From Collinsella sp. (GTDB lineage: Bacteria > Actinomycetota > Coriobacteriia > Coriobacteriales > Coriobacteriaceae), in the NCBI GenBank assembly GCA_019419545.1, contig DXZT01000054.1, forward strand, positions 8,791 to 72,790: a stretch of 64,000 bases of DNA. The letters run 5' to 3'. Shown one piece after another: positions 32,624-40,624 of this stretch. The position numbers and the translations under genes were made by a program. Numbering within the stretch: the first letter of the stretch is position 1; the number at the start of each line of letters is the position of its first letter. The notes beneath the pieces are model-generated. The model was not told the DNA's origin and searched no databases. It saw nothing but the letters and a program-made list of their open reading frames with translations.

Positions 32624-32664
32624 CTATTCCTCAAAATCGAAAAATTTTCAGTTTTGAGGAATAG
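32624..32664. repeat. TATTCCTCAAAA palindrome, copy 3
   Basis: Perfect 13-nt arms (CTATTCCTCAAAA and complement). It is nearly identical to copy 1 at 31265-31307. Confidence 0.85.
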
Positions 32665-32692
32665 GTCCGAGGTGCTACCCCGCACTCACGCA

Positions 32693-32724
32693 AAGCCCTC
32701 CCCGGCACAGGCCGAAGAGGGCTT
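32693..32724 (-). terminator. Terminator after the folP-folK operon
   Basis: AAGCCCTC paired with GAGGGCTT; on the minus strand the stem ends in TTTGCG. It lies 38 bases past the stop of the biotin-ligase-like gene. Confidence 0.65.
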
Positions 32725-32761
32725 CGTTGTCATCGTTGTCTTTGAGCTCTGGTGCCCTGCG

Positions 32762-33463
32762 TTACAGACCGCGAATCCGTACGGCCTCGGGCGGAAACTC
32801 TTGCTCGCCGGCATCGGTCTTAATGGTCGCGCGACCCCAGATGTCCAGGCCCGCAAACACACCGACCGCAAGCGGCAAGCCGTTGGGCGACACCGCCGCA
32901 ACTTGGCGACCGAGCAGCGGCACCATGTCGAAATACTCGCCCAGCACGGGAGCCAGCGGCCCTGCGGCGCCTTGCGGCGTGTTGGCAACAACCGCCCAGG
33001 TGTCCACACGGGTCAGCACGGCGGCGGCGAGCGCCTCGACCAGCACTTCGTCAGCCACGTCCACACCAAGCTCGCTCAGCGCCGAACGCTCAATATCCAC
33101 CGTCACGGCGCCGAACATGCCCGCGGCACCGGCACCGCCGTTGACGGCGACACGCGCGAACGACGTCTCGAACGCGGGCGCACCGCACACGATATCGCTC
33201 GGCCACTGAATACCCACCTTACCGGCAAGGCCCAACCCCGGCGTCGAAGCCGTGCCCGCGAGTGCGTCCATCATGCCCATCGCGGCCACAAACGGCAGGC
33301 CGTGGAAGGCGTGCATGTTCACGTCCGGACGCACGACCAGCGAAAACGTCAGCGATGCATCGCCCGCGTTCCACGCGCACCAGCCCGCGGACGCACCCTC
33401 GCGGCCCGCATCGCGCGCGGCGTCAAGCTCGGTACCGGCGGCTACAGCGTTCATCTCAATCAT
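32762..33463 (-). CDS. Divergent biotin-protein-ligase-like protein
   Basis: A 233-residue protein. The segment DASLTFSLVVRPD followed by KVGIQWPSDIV aligns with the S(L)xLRP and KWPNDI motifs of biotin ligase (BirA catalytic domain), and the C-terminus resembles the BirA SH3-like tail. The usual GRGRxGR adenylate-binding loop is replaced by AGREGASAGW, so activity with biotin is uncertain. Lipoate ligase-like or non-catalytic roles are alternatives. No N-terminal DNA-binding domain. The start codon directly follows the folP-folK stop (TAGATG), so it is the second gene of that operon. Confidence 0.62.
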   Translation of the reverse strand: MIEMNAVAAGTELDAARDAGREGASAGWCAWNAGDASLTFSLVVRPDVNMHAFHGLPFVAAMGMMDALAGTASTPGLGLAGKVGIQWPSDIVCGAPAFETSFARVAVNGGAGAAGMFGAVTVDIERSALSELGVDVADEVLVEALAAAVLTRVDTWAVVANTPQGAAGPLAPVLGEYFDMVPLLGRQVAAVSPNGLPLAVGVFAGLDIWGRATIKTDAGEQEFPPEAVRIRGL

Positions 33464-35212
33464 CTACATACGCCCCAATTCGCCCACGATATGGCCCACG
33501 CGGTCCTCGGGCTCCTTGACCTCGACGCCGTTGTAGCGGAAGAACCGCGCCGGGTCGTGCATCAGGTCCTCGAGCGGCACCAGCACAAAATCGCGCTCGC
33601 CGATCAGCGGATGCGGCAGGCGCAGCTTTTTGCCGCCGTGGGTCTCGCCGTCCATCCACAGCAGGTCCAGGTCGATGGTGCGCGGACCGTTGGCCTTGGC
33701 CTTTTTGGAGCGGTCGCGCCCCAGCTCGGCCTCGATCTTCATGAGCTCGTCGAGCAGCACCAGCGGCGCCAGCTCGGTCTTAATCTCGATGACGGCGTTG
33801 GCAAACGCGTCCTGGCGCGTCTCGTAGGCCGGCTCGCTCTCGTAAATCTTGGAGGAGTTGGACACGCAGGTGAGTGGAATCTCGGCGATCATCTCGCGTG
33901 CAGCGCGGATGTTGTCGCAGCGATGCCCCAGGTTGGAGCCCACGGCCACAAACGCGCGGCGCGGCTGCGGCTTGGCAACCGCCCAGTAGCCGTTCAGGAA
34001 CTGCGCAAAACCCGCGGCGTCGTGCACGCGCACGATGTTGGCACCGGCCTGGATGGCGCCCAGGCACACGCCAAACGTAGCGGCATCGCGCTCGGCGGCC
34101 TCGGTCACGCCCGAGACGGCGCCCACAAAGCGCTTGCGCGACACGGCGCACATGAGCGGATAGCCCAGTGACGCCATCTTGGCAGTCTCGCGCTGGATGA
34201 CGATGTCCTCGTTAGCCGACTTACCAAAGCCCGGGCCAGGATCAATGCAGATGCGGTCGCGTGACACGCCGGCATGGATGAGCGTGCGGGCCTGGTCGGA
34301 CAGAAAGCCCATGACGCGGCGCATGATGGGCGCCGAATCGGGCAGGGTGAAGCGGCGGAGCTGCGAGGTGGGCACGTAGGCTTCCTCGCGGCGGGCGCTG
34401 CGGCGCATCATGGCGGCCAGGCGGTCATTGGACTCCGATGCGGCCTCGGTGGCTGCGGGAGTGGCCTCGGGCGCGGGCGCGACGGTCTCGGCGGCAGTAG
34501 CCTGCTCGGCGGCCGGCGTCTCCTGCCCCAGTTCGGTTACAGGCTCGGACGTGGGCTCCGGTTCGCCAAACGGCAGCGAGGGCTGCACCACGCCGCCCGG
34601 AAGCTTGGCCTCCGGCTTAGGCTCGCCCAGCAACTTGCCGCGACGGCGGCGAGCCGGCTTCTCGGCCTCACGCGCGGCCTCGGCAGCCGCCTCGCGCGCC
34701 TTCTCGGCAACAAACGCCGCTGCCGAGGTATCGAGCTGCACCGTCGCGTGCGTGCGGGCGGGTGCAGCGACCTCGCCGGCGTGCATCACGATGACGCCGC
34801 AGGTGCTCGTCTTAACAAACTCGACCATCTTGGGATCGGTGAAGCCGGTCACGTCGTTGACGATCGAGGCGCCGCAGCGCACGGCCGCCTTGGCAACCGC
34901 CACGTGGCGCGTGTCGATCGAGACGATGGCACCCTCTTTGGCCAGCGCGCGCACAACGGGCAGCACGCGGCGAGCCTCCTCGTCGGGGTTGACCGGAGTA
35001 AAGCCGGGACGCGTGGACTCACCGCCCACGTCGATGATGTCGGCGCCGGCGTCGAGCATCGCCAGGCCGTACTCGATGGCGGCATCGGGGTCGAAGTGCT
35101 CCCCGCCATCGCTAAACGAATCGGGCGTCACGTTGAGGACGCCCATGATGCGCGGACGGTCAAAGCTGAGCTCGTACTTTCCGCACCGCCATGTCTTGCT
35201 GTCGTTCGCCAT
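33464..35212 (-). CDS. folP-folK: Dihydropteroate synthase-HPPK fusion with a large insertion
   Basis: A 582-residue bifunctional folate enzyme. DHPS motifs are GVLNVTPDSFSDGG (24-37), DVGGESTRPG (61-70), SIDTR (98-102), VND (118-120), IDPGPGFGK (323-331), SRKRF (358-362) and RVHD (395-398). HPPK follows from about 419 (AVGSNLGH...GPRTIDLDLL...HP). The reaction order is HPPK then DHPS, joining the pteridine to p-aminobenzoate. Between VMHA (142-145) and the IDPG motif sits an Ala/Glu/Pro-rich stretch of about 135 residues that DHPS enzymes normally lack. The ATG at 35212 has AGGAGG six bases upstream. A TACAAT -10 box lies at 35288-35293. Confidence 0.92.
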   Translation of the reverse strand: MANDSKTWRCGKYELSFDRPRIMGVLNVTPDSFSDGGEHFDPDAAIEYGLAMLDAGADIIDVGGESTRPGFTPVNPDEEARRVLPVVRALAKEGAIVSIDTRHVAVAKAAVRCGASIVNDVTGFTDPKMVEFVKTSTCGVIVMHAGEVAAPARTHATVQLDTSAAAFVAEKAREAAAEAAREAEKPARRRRGKLLGEPKPEAKLPGGVVQPSLPFGEPEPTSEPVTELGQETPAAEQATAAETVAPAPEATPAATEAASESNDRLAAMMRRSARREEAYVPTSQLRRFTLPDSAPIMRRVMGFLSDQARTLIHAGVSRDRICIDPGPGFGKSANEDIVIQRETAKMASLGYPLMCAVSRKRFVGAVSGVTEAAERDAATFGVCLGAIQAGANIVRVHDAAGFAQFLNGYWAVAKPQPRRAFVAVGSNLGHRCDNIRAAREMIAEIPLTCVSNSSKIYESEPAYETRQDAFANAVIEIKTELAPLVLLDELMKIEAELGRDRSKKAKANGPRTIDLDLLWMDGETHGGKKLRLPHPLIGERDFVLVPLEDLMHDPARFFRYNGVEVKEPEDRVGHIVGELGRM

Positions 35213-35287
35213 GAACATCCTCCTAAAATGCCCACGCCGCCGAGCTTGGAGAGCTGGCGGCGGGGTCGCTTTGCACTCAGTCTTTCT

Positions 35288-35293
35288 ATTGTA
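35288..35293 (-). promoter_or_regulatory. -10 element TACAAT before folP-folK
   Basis: GGATACAATAG on the minus strand, about 75 bases upstream of the start codon. No obvious -35. Confidence 0.5.
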
Positions 35294-35307
35294 TCCGCGC
35301 GCGCGGG

Positions 35308-36060
35308 CTAGAACGCAAACGCGGCCGCGATGTCGCAAGAAATCAGCAGGTCGGCATTTGCATCCTGATCGGTGGGAGCAAGGTTGCATATGGCCAGCGT
35401 ATCGCCGGTAAAGTAACGCGTAAGGCCCGCCGCCGGATACACCACGAGCGAGGTCCCACCCACAATGAGGGCATCGGCCGCGGCGATGGCGGCAACGGCA
35501 CCGGTCAGCACATGCTCATCGAGCGGCTCCTCGTAGAGCACCACATCGGGCTTGATGCGCCCGCCGCACGCAGGACACACAGGCACGCCCGCGGCGTCCT
35601 CGTGCTCGCGCGAGCAAATCCACTCGGCGCTATAGACCGCGCCGCACGACTGGCAAATGTTGCGATGGACCGATCCGTGCAGCTCGAACACGCGCTGCGA
35701 GCCGGCCGCCTGGTGCAGACCGTCGATATTTTGCGTCACCACGGCGTCGAGCTTGCCGGCGCGCTCCAGCTCGGCCAGCTTGGTGTGGCAGCGGTTAGGC
35801 TTAGCGTTAAGCGCGATCATCTTGGTGCGGTAAAAGTCGAAGAACTCCGCAGGATGTGCCTCGTAAAAGCTATGCGACAGCATGGTCTCGGGCGGATAGG
35901 CAAACTGCTGGTGATACAGGCCGTCCACGCTGCGGAAATCGGGGATGCCACTTGCCGTGGAAACACCAGCGCCGCCAAAGAAGACCACGCGCTTGTGGGT
36001 GTCAAACAGATCCGCCAGCGCGGCGGAGGCCTGCCTGGGGTCCGATATTGCCTGCGTCAT
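35308..36060 (-). CDS. cobB: Sir2-type NAD-dependent protein deacylase
   Basis: A 250-residue sirtuin. NAD-binding GAGVSTASGIPDFRS, catalytic TQNIDGLHQAAG with the following ELHGSVH histidine, and four zinc cysteines (CQSCGAVY and CPACGG) are all present, as is the C-terminal GTSLVVYPAAGL nucleotide motif. It removes acyl groups from lysines, releasing O-acyl-ADP-ribose and nicotinamide; regulation of acyl-CoA synthetases is the usual role. GGAGGA lies before the ATG. It is upstream of folP-folK in the same direction but separated by 95 bases with a separate -10 box. Confidence 0.95.
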   Translation of the reverse strand: MTQAISDPRQASAALADLFDTHKRVVFFGGAGVSTASGIPDFRSVDGLYHQQFAYPPETMLSHSFYEAHPAEFFDFYRTKMIALNAKPNRCHTKLAELERAGKLDAVVTQNIDGLHQAAGSQRVFELHGSVHRNICQSCGAVYSAEWICSREHEDAAGVPVCPACGGRIKPDVVLYEEPLDEHVLTGAVAAIAAADALIVGGTSLVVYPAAGLTRYFTGDTLAICNLAPTDQDANADLLISCDIAAAFAF

Positions 36061-36195
36061 ATGAGTCCTCCGTCCTTGTTAGTCGGGCAGCGTTGAGCGA
36101 CGTCCCAGCATGCGGCCTTTAAGTCAGCATGCACGGAGCCCACCCCGCCCCTGTTGCGCTAATCTTAAGCCTGCCAACCCCGTCGAAAGGACACC

Positions 36196-37014
36196 ATGCC
36201 TCAGACTTACACTTTCGCCTCGTGGAACGTCAACGGCCTGCGCGCCGTGCTCAAAAAGGACCCGAGCTTTATCCAGATTGCGCAAGAACTCGACGTCAAT
36301 ATCCTGGCGCTGCAGGAGACCAAGCTGCAGGAGGGCCAGGTCGATATCGACCTGCCCGGCTATCACCAAACCTGGAGCTACGCCGAGCGCAAAGGCTATT
36401 CGGGCACCGCGGTCTTTAGCCGCCAGGAACCGCTGCGCGTGCTGCACGCCGACGCGCTGTTACCCTACGCCGGCGAGGGCGAGGCCGCCGAGCTCGTTGC
36501 CCAAGCCGCAACCGAGGGCCGCGTCTGTGCGCTCGAGTTCGACAAGTTTTGGTTTGTGGATGTCTACACGCCCAACGCGCAAAACGAACTCGCGCGCATC
36601 GATGTGCGCATGGCCTGGGACGATGCCTATCGCGGCTTTTTGAGCGCGCTTGAGCGCGAGAGCGGCAAGCCCGTCGTAACTTGCGGCGACTTTAACGTGG
36701 CGCACGAGGAGATCGACCTTAAGAACCCCAAGTCCAACCGCGGCAACGCGGGCTTTTCGGACGAAGAACGCGGCAAGTTTACCGAGCTGCTCAACGCCGG
36801 CTTCACCGATACCTGGCGCGCGGCAAACCCCGACGTCGAGGGCGTCTACAGCTGGTGGAGCTACCGCTTTAATGCTCGCAAGAACAACGCCGGCTGGCGC
36901 ATCGATTATTTCCTGGTGAGCGACGCAATCGCCGACAACGTACGCGACACCGGCATCCGCGGCGACATCTTTGGCAGCGACCACTGCCCCGTCACCCTCA
37001 CGCTAGAACTCTAG
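36196..37014 (+). CDS. xth: Exodeoxyribonuclease III
   Basis: A 272-residue metal-dependent endonuclease/exonuclease (EEP fold) for base-excision repair at abasic sites. Motifs in order are SWNVNGLRA, LQETKLQEGQ (catalytic Glu), WSYAERKGYSGTAVFS, VDVYTPNAQNELARID, CGDFNVAHEEIDL, GFTDTWRAANPDVEGVYSWWSY, WRIDYFLVS and the C-terminal GSDHCPV His. The length and order are normal for the ExoA/Xth branch. AAAGGAC precedes the start. The gene is divergent from cobB. Confidence 0.96.
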   Translation: MPQTYTFASWNVNGLRAVLKKDPSFIQIAQELDVNILALQETKLQEGQVDIDLPGYHQTWSYAERKGYSGTAVFSRQEPLRVLHADALLPYAGEGEAAELVAQAATEGRVCALEFDKFWFVDVYTPNAQNELARIDVRMAWDDAYRGFLSALERESGKPVVTCGDFNVAHEEIDLKNPKSNRGNAGFSDEERGKFTELLNAGFTDTWRAANPDVEGVYSWWSYRFNARKNNAGWRIDYFLVSDAIADNVRDTGIRGDIFGSDHCPVTLTLEL

Positions 37015-37021
37015 CCCCAAT

Positions 37022-37052
37022 TGATCCCCTGGGGACGGAGGAAAACAGATCA
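37022..37052. repeat. 31-nt TGATC...GATCA palindrome, copy 4
   Basis: Same family as the copies beside the giant surface gene, here in opposite orientation (TGATCCCCTGGGGACGGAGG then GATCA). It starts 8 bases after the xth stop. Confidence 0.8.
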
Positions 37053-37075
37053 TGTGACCCCTCTCCCCCTATAAG

Positions 37076-37138
37076 TTGCGGTGGAATAGTTCCTGTTTGG
37101 GCAGCAAATAGCCAAAAACGAGAACTATTCCACCGCAA
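37076..37138. terminator. Long hairpin between xth and the ECF operon
   Basis: Perfect 17-nt arms (TTGCGGTGGAATAGTTC and complement). An inner TTTGG/CCAAA pairing lies inside. It sits between convergent genes, so termination is plausible, but no T-run follows. Its nested form resembles the fold-back elements. Confidence 0.5.
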
Positions 37139-37176
37139 GTTCGTGAGGGAACGCGAAATGCCTTACAGTAAATGCC

Positions 37177-37890
37177 CTACAGTCCGTATTTCACGACGAC
37201 TCGGTTGATGCGGCGACACCAGGGCTTGTACAGGGCGGCCAAAAACACACAGGTCGCGAGGCCGTGTGTGATATCGAACGGCACTGCCGTGGCAAGACGC
37301 GCCACGACGCCCGCCCACGTGAGCGGTTGTACAAAACCGATAATGTCGTACGCGTTGATCACCACGCCGTACAGCAGACCCGAAGCAAAGCCGTACGCCA
37401 TCAGCGCCGGCATGCGCACGGTTCCATCCGCACGGTCGAACGCACCGGCATGCGCCAGCGCACCGCCAACATAGCCAACCAGGCCCCAGGCATACATCTG
37501 CCATGGCGTCCACATGCCCTGCCCAAAAAAGAAATTGCTGGTCAGCGCCGCCAGCGCGCCAACCATAAAACCATTGCGGCGACCAAGCGTCGCCCCCGCG
37601 ATAATGGCGATGGCGCTCACCGGTTTAAAGTCGGGAATGGGCCCAAACAGGATGCGCCCCGCCGCCGCCAGCGCCGCCAGCACCAGCGTGGGCATAATCT
37701 GGCGCAAACCCGGACGAGATGCCTCGTAACCCGCAAAGAACAGTGCAAGCACCAGCGCCACCACGACAAGCATGGCAAGCGCCGCCTGCTCAACGCCCGC
37801 CAGCAACGCCGCTGCCATCACCGCCGGCACCGCCAACAACAGCGGGATCTCCAGTTTTGTGAGTAAACGCGAGAAACGACAGTCCGTCAT
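37177..37890 (-). CDS. ECF transporter substrate-binding (S) component
   Basis: About 237 residues with five to six membrane helices. The segment LAALAAAGRILFGPIPDFKPVSAIAIIAGATLGRR...GFMVGALAALTSNFFFGQGMWTPWQM is typical of ECF S components of the cobalamin-precursor/queuosine-like group, but the ligand is not decidable. It binds the vitamin outside and toppels in the membrane with EcfT. Start ATG 37890 lies four bases after the ATPase stop. It is the last gene of an ecfT-ecfA-S operon, so this is a dedicated (group I) ECF system. Confidence 0.85.
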   Translation of the reverse strand: MTDCRFSRLLTKLEIPLLLAVPAVMAAALLAGVEQAALAMLVVVALVLALFFAGYEASRPGLRQIMPTLVLAALAAAGRILFGPIPDFKPVSAIAIIAGATLGRRNGFMVGALAALTSNFFFGQGMWTPWQMYAWGLVGYVGGALAHAGAFDRADGTVRMPALMAYGFASGLLYGVVINAYDIIGFVQPLTWAGVVARLATAVPFDITHGLATCVFLAALYKPWCRRINRVVVKYGL

Positions 37891-37894
37891 CCCA

Positions 37895-39538
37895 TCACGC
37901 CCTATAGAACACGTTGTCGGCAAAGAAGTCGGCCGGGGGCTCCATGCAGGCAATCTCGCCGTCAAACATCATGGCGACGTCGTCGGCTACCTGCTCGGCA
38001 AAGTCCAAATCGTGCGTAGCCATGATGACGGTGCCGCCAGCCTTCGCATGGTCACGCAGGGCGCGGGCGATGATGCGGCGGCTCTCCAGGTCAAGGCCCT
38101 TCGTGGGCTCGTCAAGCAGCAGCAGCTCGGGGCCGATCAGCAGCAGCTTTGCCAGCGCAAGCAGCTGGCGCTGTCCGCCCGAGAGGTCGTAAGGGTGGCG
38201 CGTCTCCAGGCCGTCCAATCCCAGTTGCGCCGCACGCTCCCGCGCCAAGTTCTCGTCATATCCGCAGGTCGAGGCCCATTCCATCAGCTCGTCGCGCACC
38301 GTCTCGGCAACCAGCAATGCTTTGGGATTCTGAGGCAGCAGCGCCGCCGAGGCCGCTCCGCGCACCATGCGGCCGCGCTGCAGCTTGGCGGTCTTCGCCA
38401 GCACCGAGAGCATCGTCGACTTACCGCATCCGTTGCCGCCCACGATCGCATGCACCGCACTGGCCGAAAACGCAACGTCGAGCCCGCGCAGCACCCAACC
38501 GCCCGCGCGATCGTAGCGAAACCAGCCTTCCGACAGGGTGGTAGCCGACCCGCCGTGCATTTTTTGGAGTATTCTGCTTCCATCCGTGCGCGGGAAGGCT
38601 TCCGAGCCGTTCTCGAGCGACGTTTGCGCCACAAATTCGGACGATTTGTCCAATTCTGAACTTTTTTTCGCGCTCGATACGTCCCCGGGCGGCTCCAGAG
38701 AGCCCAAATTGTCCTCACGCCTGCTGAATACTCCGTTTTTTGCACATCGGATGGCACCCCACCCCAACATCTCATCGGAAAACAGCGATTCTCGGCGTCC
38801 CAAAGAAGCCATATCCGCCACCTCGCGCACGCGACCGCCCTCAATCCGGTACGCACGCGTCGCATACTCGAGCATCGGCCGCGGTTGATGCGTAGCCACA
38901 ACAACCGTGCAGCCCAGCTCACGGTTCACGCGAAACAGCGCGTGCAGAAAATTCTTCTCGGCAACGGGATCGAGCTGAGACGTGGGCTCGTCGAGTAGCA
39001 GCACACGCGGACGCAGCGCCAGGACGGCGGTAAGCGACAGCAGCTGCTTGCGGCCACCCGAAAGCGTGTCGGTATCGCGATGAAGCCAGTCCTCCAGACC
39101 AAAGAAATAGCTGGTCTCGGCAACACGGCGGCGCATCTCGTCGCGCGACACGCCCAGATTCTCTAGGCCAAACGCCATCTCATGCCACACGGTCTCGCAC
39201 ACAATCTGGTTCTCGGGGTCCTGGAACACATAGCCCACGCGCTCCGCCGATGCCCGCACGTCCATGTCGGCAACGTTCTCGCCCAGCACGCGCGCATCGC
39301 CAGTACGCTCGCCCGCCGGCGCGATCTCGGGCTTGAGCAGCGACAGCAGCGTCGACTTACCCGATCCGGTACCGCCAACAAGCAACGCAAATGCACCTTG
39401 GGGAACAGACCAGTCGAGCCCCTCGAGCACCGCAGCATCAGCATCGGGGTAGGCAAAGCTCAGGCTCCGCACCTCAATCGCCGGCATATCCGGGCCGCAC
39501 GCCGCGCCCGACACCGGGCCCCTATCCAACCGAGCCAT
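37895..39538 (-). CDS. ecfA: ECF transporter double ATPase (EcfA-EcfA')
   Basis: A 547-residue protein with two complete ATPase domains. Domain 1 (20-250) has GGTGSGKST, LSGGRKQLL, LLLDEPTSQLDP. Domain 2 (about 335-540) has GGNGCGKST, LSGGQRQLL, LLLDEPTKGLDL. Both Q-loops and switch His residues are present, so it can work as the A/A' pair. Residues 265-329 form a hydrophilic linker encoded by a nested 191-bp palindrome (38555-38745). The start overlaps the ecfT stop by one base (TGATG). It energises vitamin or metal uptake with the S and T components encoded beside it. Confidence 0.93.
   Translation of the reverse strand: MARLDRGPVSGAACGPDMPAIEVRSLSFAYPDADAAVLEGLDWSVPQGAFALLVGGTGSGKSTLLSLLKPEIAPAGERTGDARVLGENVADMDVRASAERVGYVFQDPENQIVCETVWHEMAFGLENLGVSRDEMRRRVAETSYFFGLEDWLHRDTDTLSGGRKQLLSLTAVLALRPRVLLLDEPTSQLDPVAEKNFLHALFRVNRELGCTVVVATHQPRPMLEYATRAYRIEGGRVREVADMASLGRRESLFSDEMLGWGAIRCAKNGVFSRREDNLGSLEPPGDVSSAKKSSELDKSSEFVAQTSLENGSEAFPRTDGSRILQKMHGGSATTLSEGWFRYDRAGGWVLRGLDVAFSASAVHAIVGGNGCGKSTMLSVLAKTAKLQRGRMVRGAASAALLPQNPKALLVAETVRDELMEWASTCGYDENLARERAAQLGLDGLETRHPYDLSGGQRQLLALAKLLLIGPELLLLDEPTKGLDLESRRIIARALRDHAKAGGTVIMATHDLDFAEQVADDVAMMFDGEIACMEPPADFFADNVFYRA
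38555..38745. repeat. Nested palindromic element inside the ecfA coding region
   Basis: Outer arms GTGCA...GGAGTATTCTGC (38555-38577) and the inverted GCTGAATACTCC...TGCAC (38723-38745). Inner pairs are GAGCCG/CGGCTC and CGAGCG/CGCTCG, with a central hairpin GTCC...GGAC flanked by AATT. The whole 191 bp is open in the ecfA frame and encodes the interdomain linker. Confidence 0.78.
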
Positions 39539-40431
39539 CAGCCAAACCTCTTCTCATCAATCGCGTGCAACGCGCAAGGCAGCACCATCCAGGCAGCGTA
39601 CACGACATAACCCGGCCACGGCGCCGGCACCGAGAGCTGCGGATAAAACGAATACTGCGTCGTCGCGGTCCACGCCACTGCCACCGTGACCACGCCAAAC
39701 AGCGCAAGCCCAACCAGCGCGGCAACGTCGCTGCGCTCCAGTCGATACCGCGCATACGTCGTACGACGCGTCGCGGCACCCCACCCGCGCGAGCGCATCG
39801 CGTCCGCACGCTCCAGCGAATCTTCCATGCCCCAGCCCATCAACACGCTCGACGCCCGCAGGCGCGAGCGCACGGGGTCGGCCGGCGCACGGCCCGGCAC
39901 ATCAATCGCATCCTGCACCGCCAGCACCGTACGACCGCGGCGCAAAAACTGCGGGATAAGCCTCATGCACATCGAGATCATGAGCGCAATCACCGGTGCG
40001 GCATTACCCAGCAGCGCGAGCACCTTGTCGTATTCGAGCATCGACGCCGCGGCCTCAAACCACAGCACGCTCGCCACAAACAGCCCGCCCATGCACAGGC
40101 CGTAAACCATGCTCTCTAGATACACCGCACGCATGCCAATACGAAACAGCTCCGTCGAGCCCGAGGCGCTAAACAGCGGATTGACCAGCGCGATAATCAA
40201 AATCACCGGCAGCTGCCAGCGAAGCGCCCCCAACGTGCGCGCAGCACCGCGCGTCGCAAGCCCGTACGCCAGCCCGCCCGCAAGCGACAACGCGATCAGC
40301 ACCGGTTGCATCGAGAACATGGTGAGCCCCAGCGTCAGCACCATGTAGAGGGCCGGCACAGACGGATGCGACATCGAGAATGCCGCGACGGGCTCGCCGC
40401 CAAACTCCTCTTGTATGTTGTCCACGGGCAC
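39538..40431 (-). CDS. ecfT: ECF transporter transmembrane (T) component
   Basis: About 297 residues with five to six helices. The coupling region has the characteristic Ala-Arg-Gly-type motifs, visible as ERADAMRSRGWGAA and PGRAPADPVRSRLRAS. It links the two ATPase domains to the S component. The start is uncertain: GTG at 40431 has GAGGGG six bases upstream and agrees with where family similarity begins. A longer frame to 40596 would run into the glmU control region and gives Arg-rich non-family sequence. First gene of the operon, divergent from glmU. Confidence 0.87.
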   Translation of the reverse strand: MPVDNIQEEFGGEPVAAFSMSHPSVPALYMVLTLGLTMFSMQPVLIALSLAGGLAYGLATRGAARTLGALRWQLPVILIIALVNPLFSASGSTELFRIGMRAVYLESMVYGLCMGGLFVASVLWFEAAASMLEYDKVLALLGNAAPVIALMISMCMRLIPQFLRRGRTVLAVQDAIDVPGRAPADPVRSRLRASSVLMGWGMEDSLERADAMRSRGWGAATRRTTYARYRLERSDVAALVGLALFGVVTVAVAWTATTQYSFYPQLSVPAPWPGYVVYAAWMVLPCALHAIDEKRFG

Positions 40432-40624
40432 CCCCGTCCCCTCGCTCAAACGACAGCTCCGCAGCACCGCCAACGCCGCACGCGAGCAGCGCAAACGCCA
40501 CGCCGGCGGCGCAAGCCTTAACCGCCGCAAACCAATCGCTACGCGCTCAACATATGCCTGCGGTATCATGTTGCGCCGTGTATCGTTTCCAAACACACGT
40601 CTCTATAACGTAACAGGAGATCAC

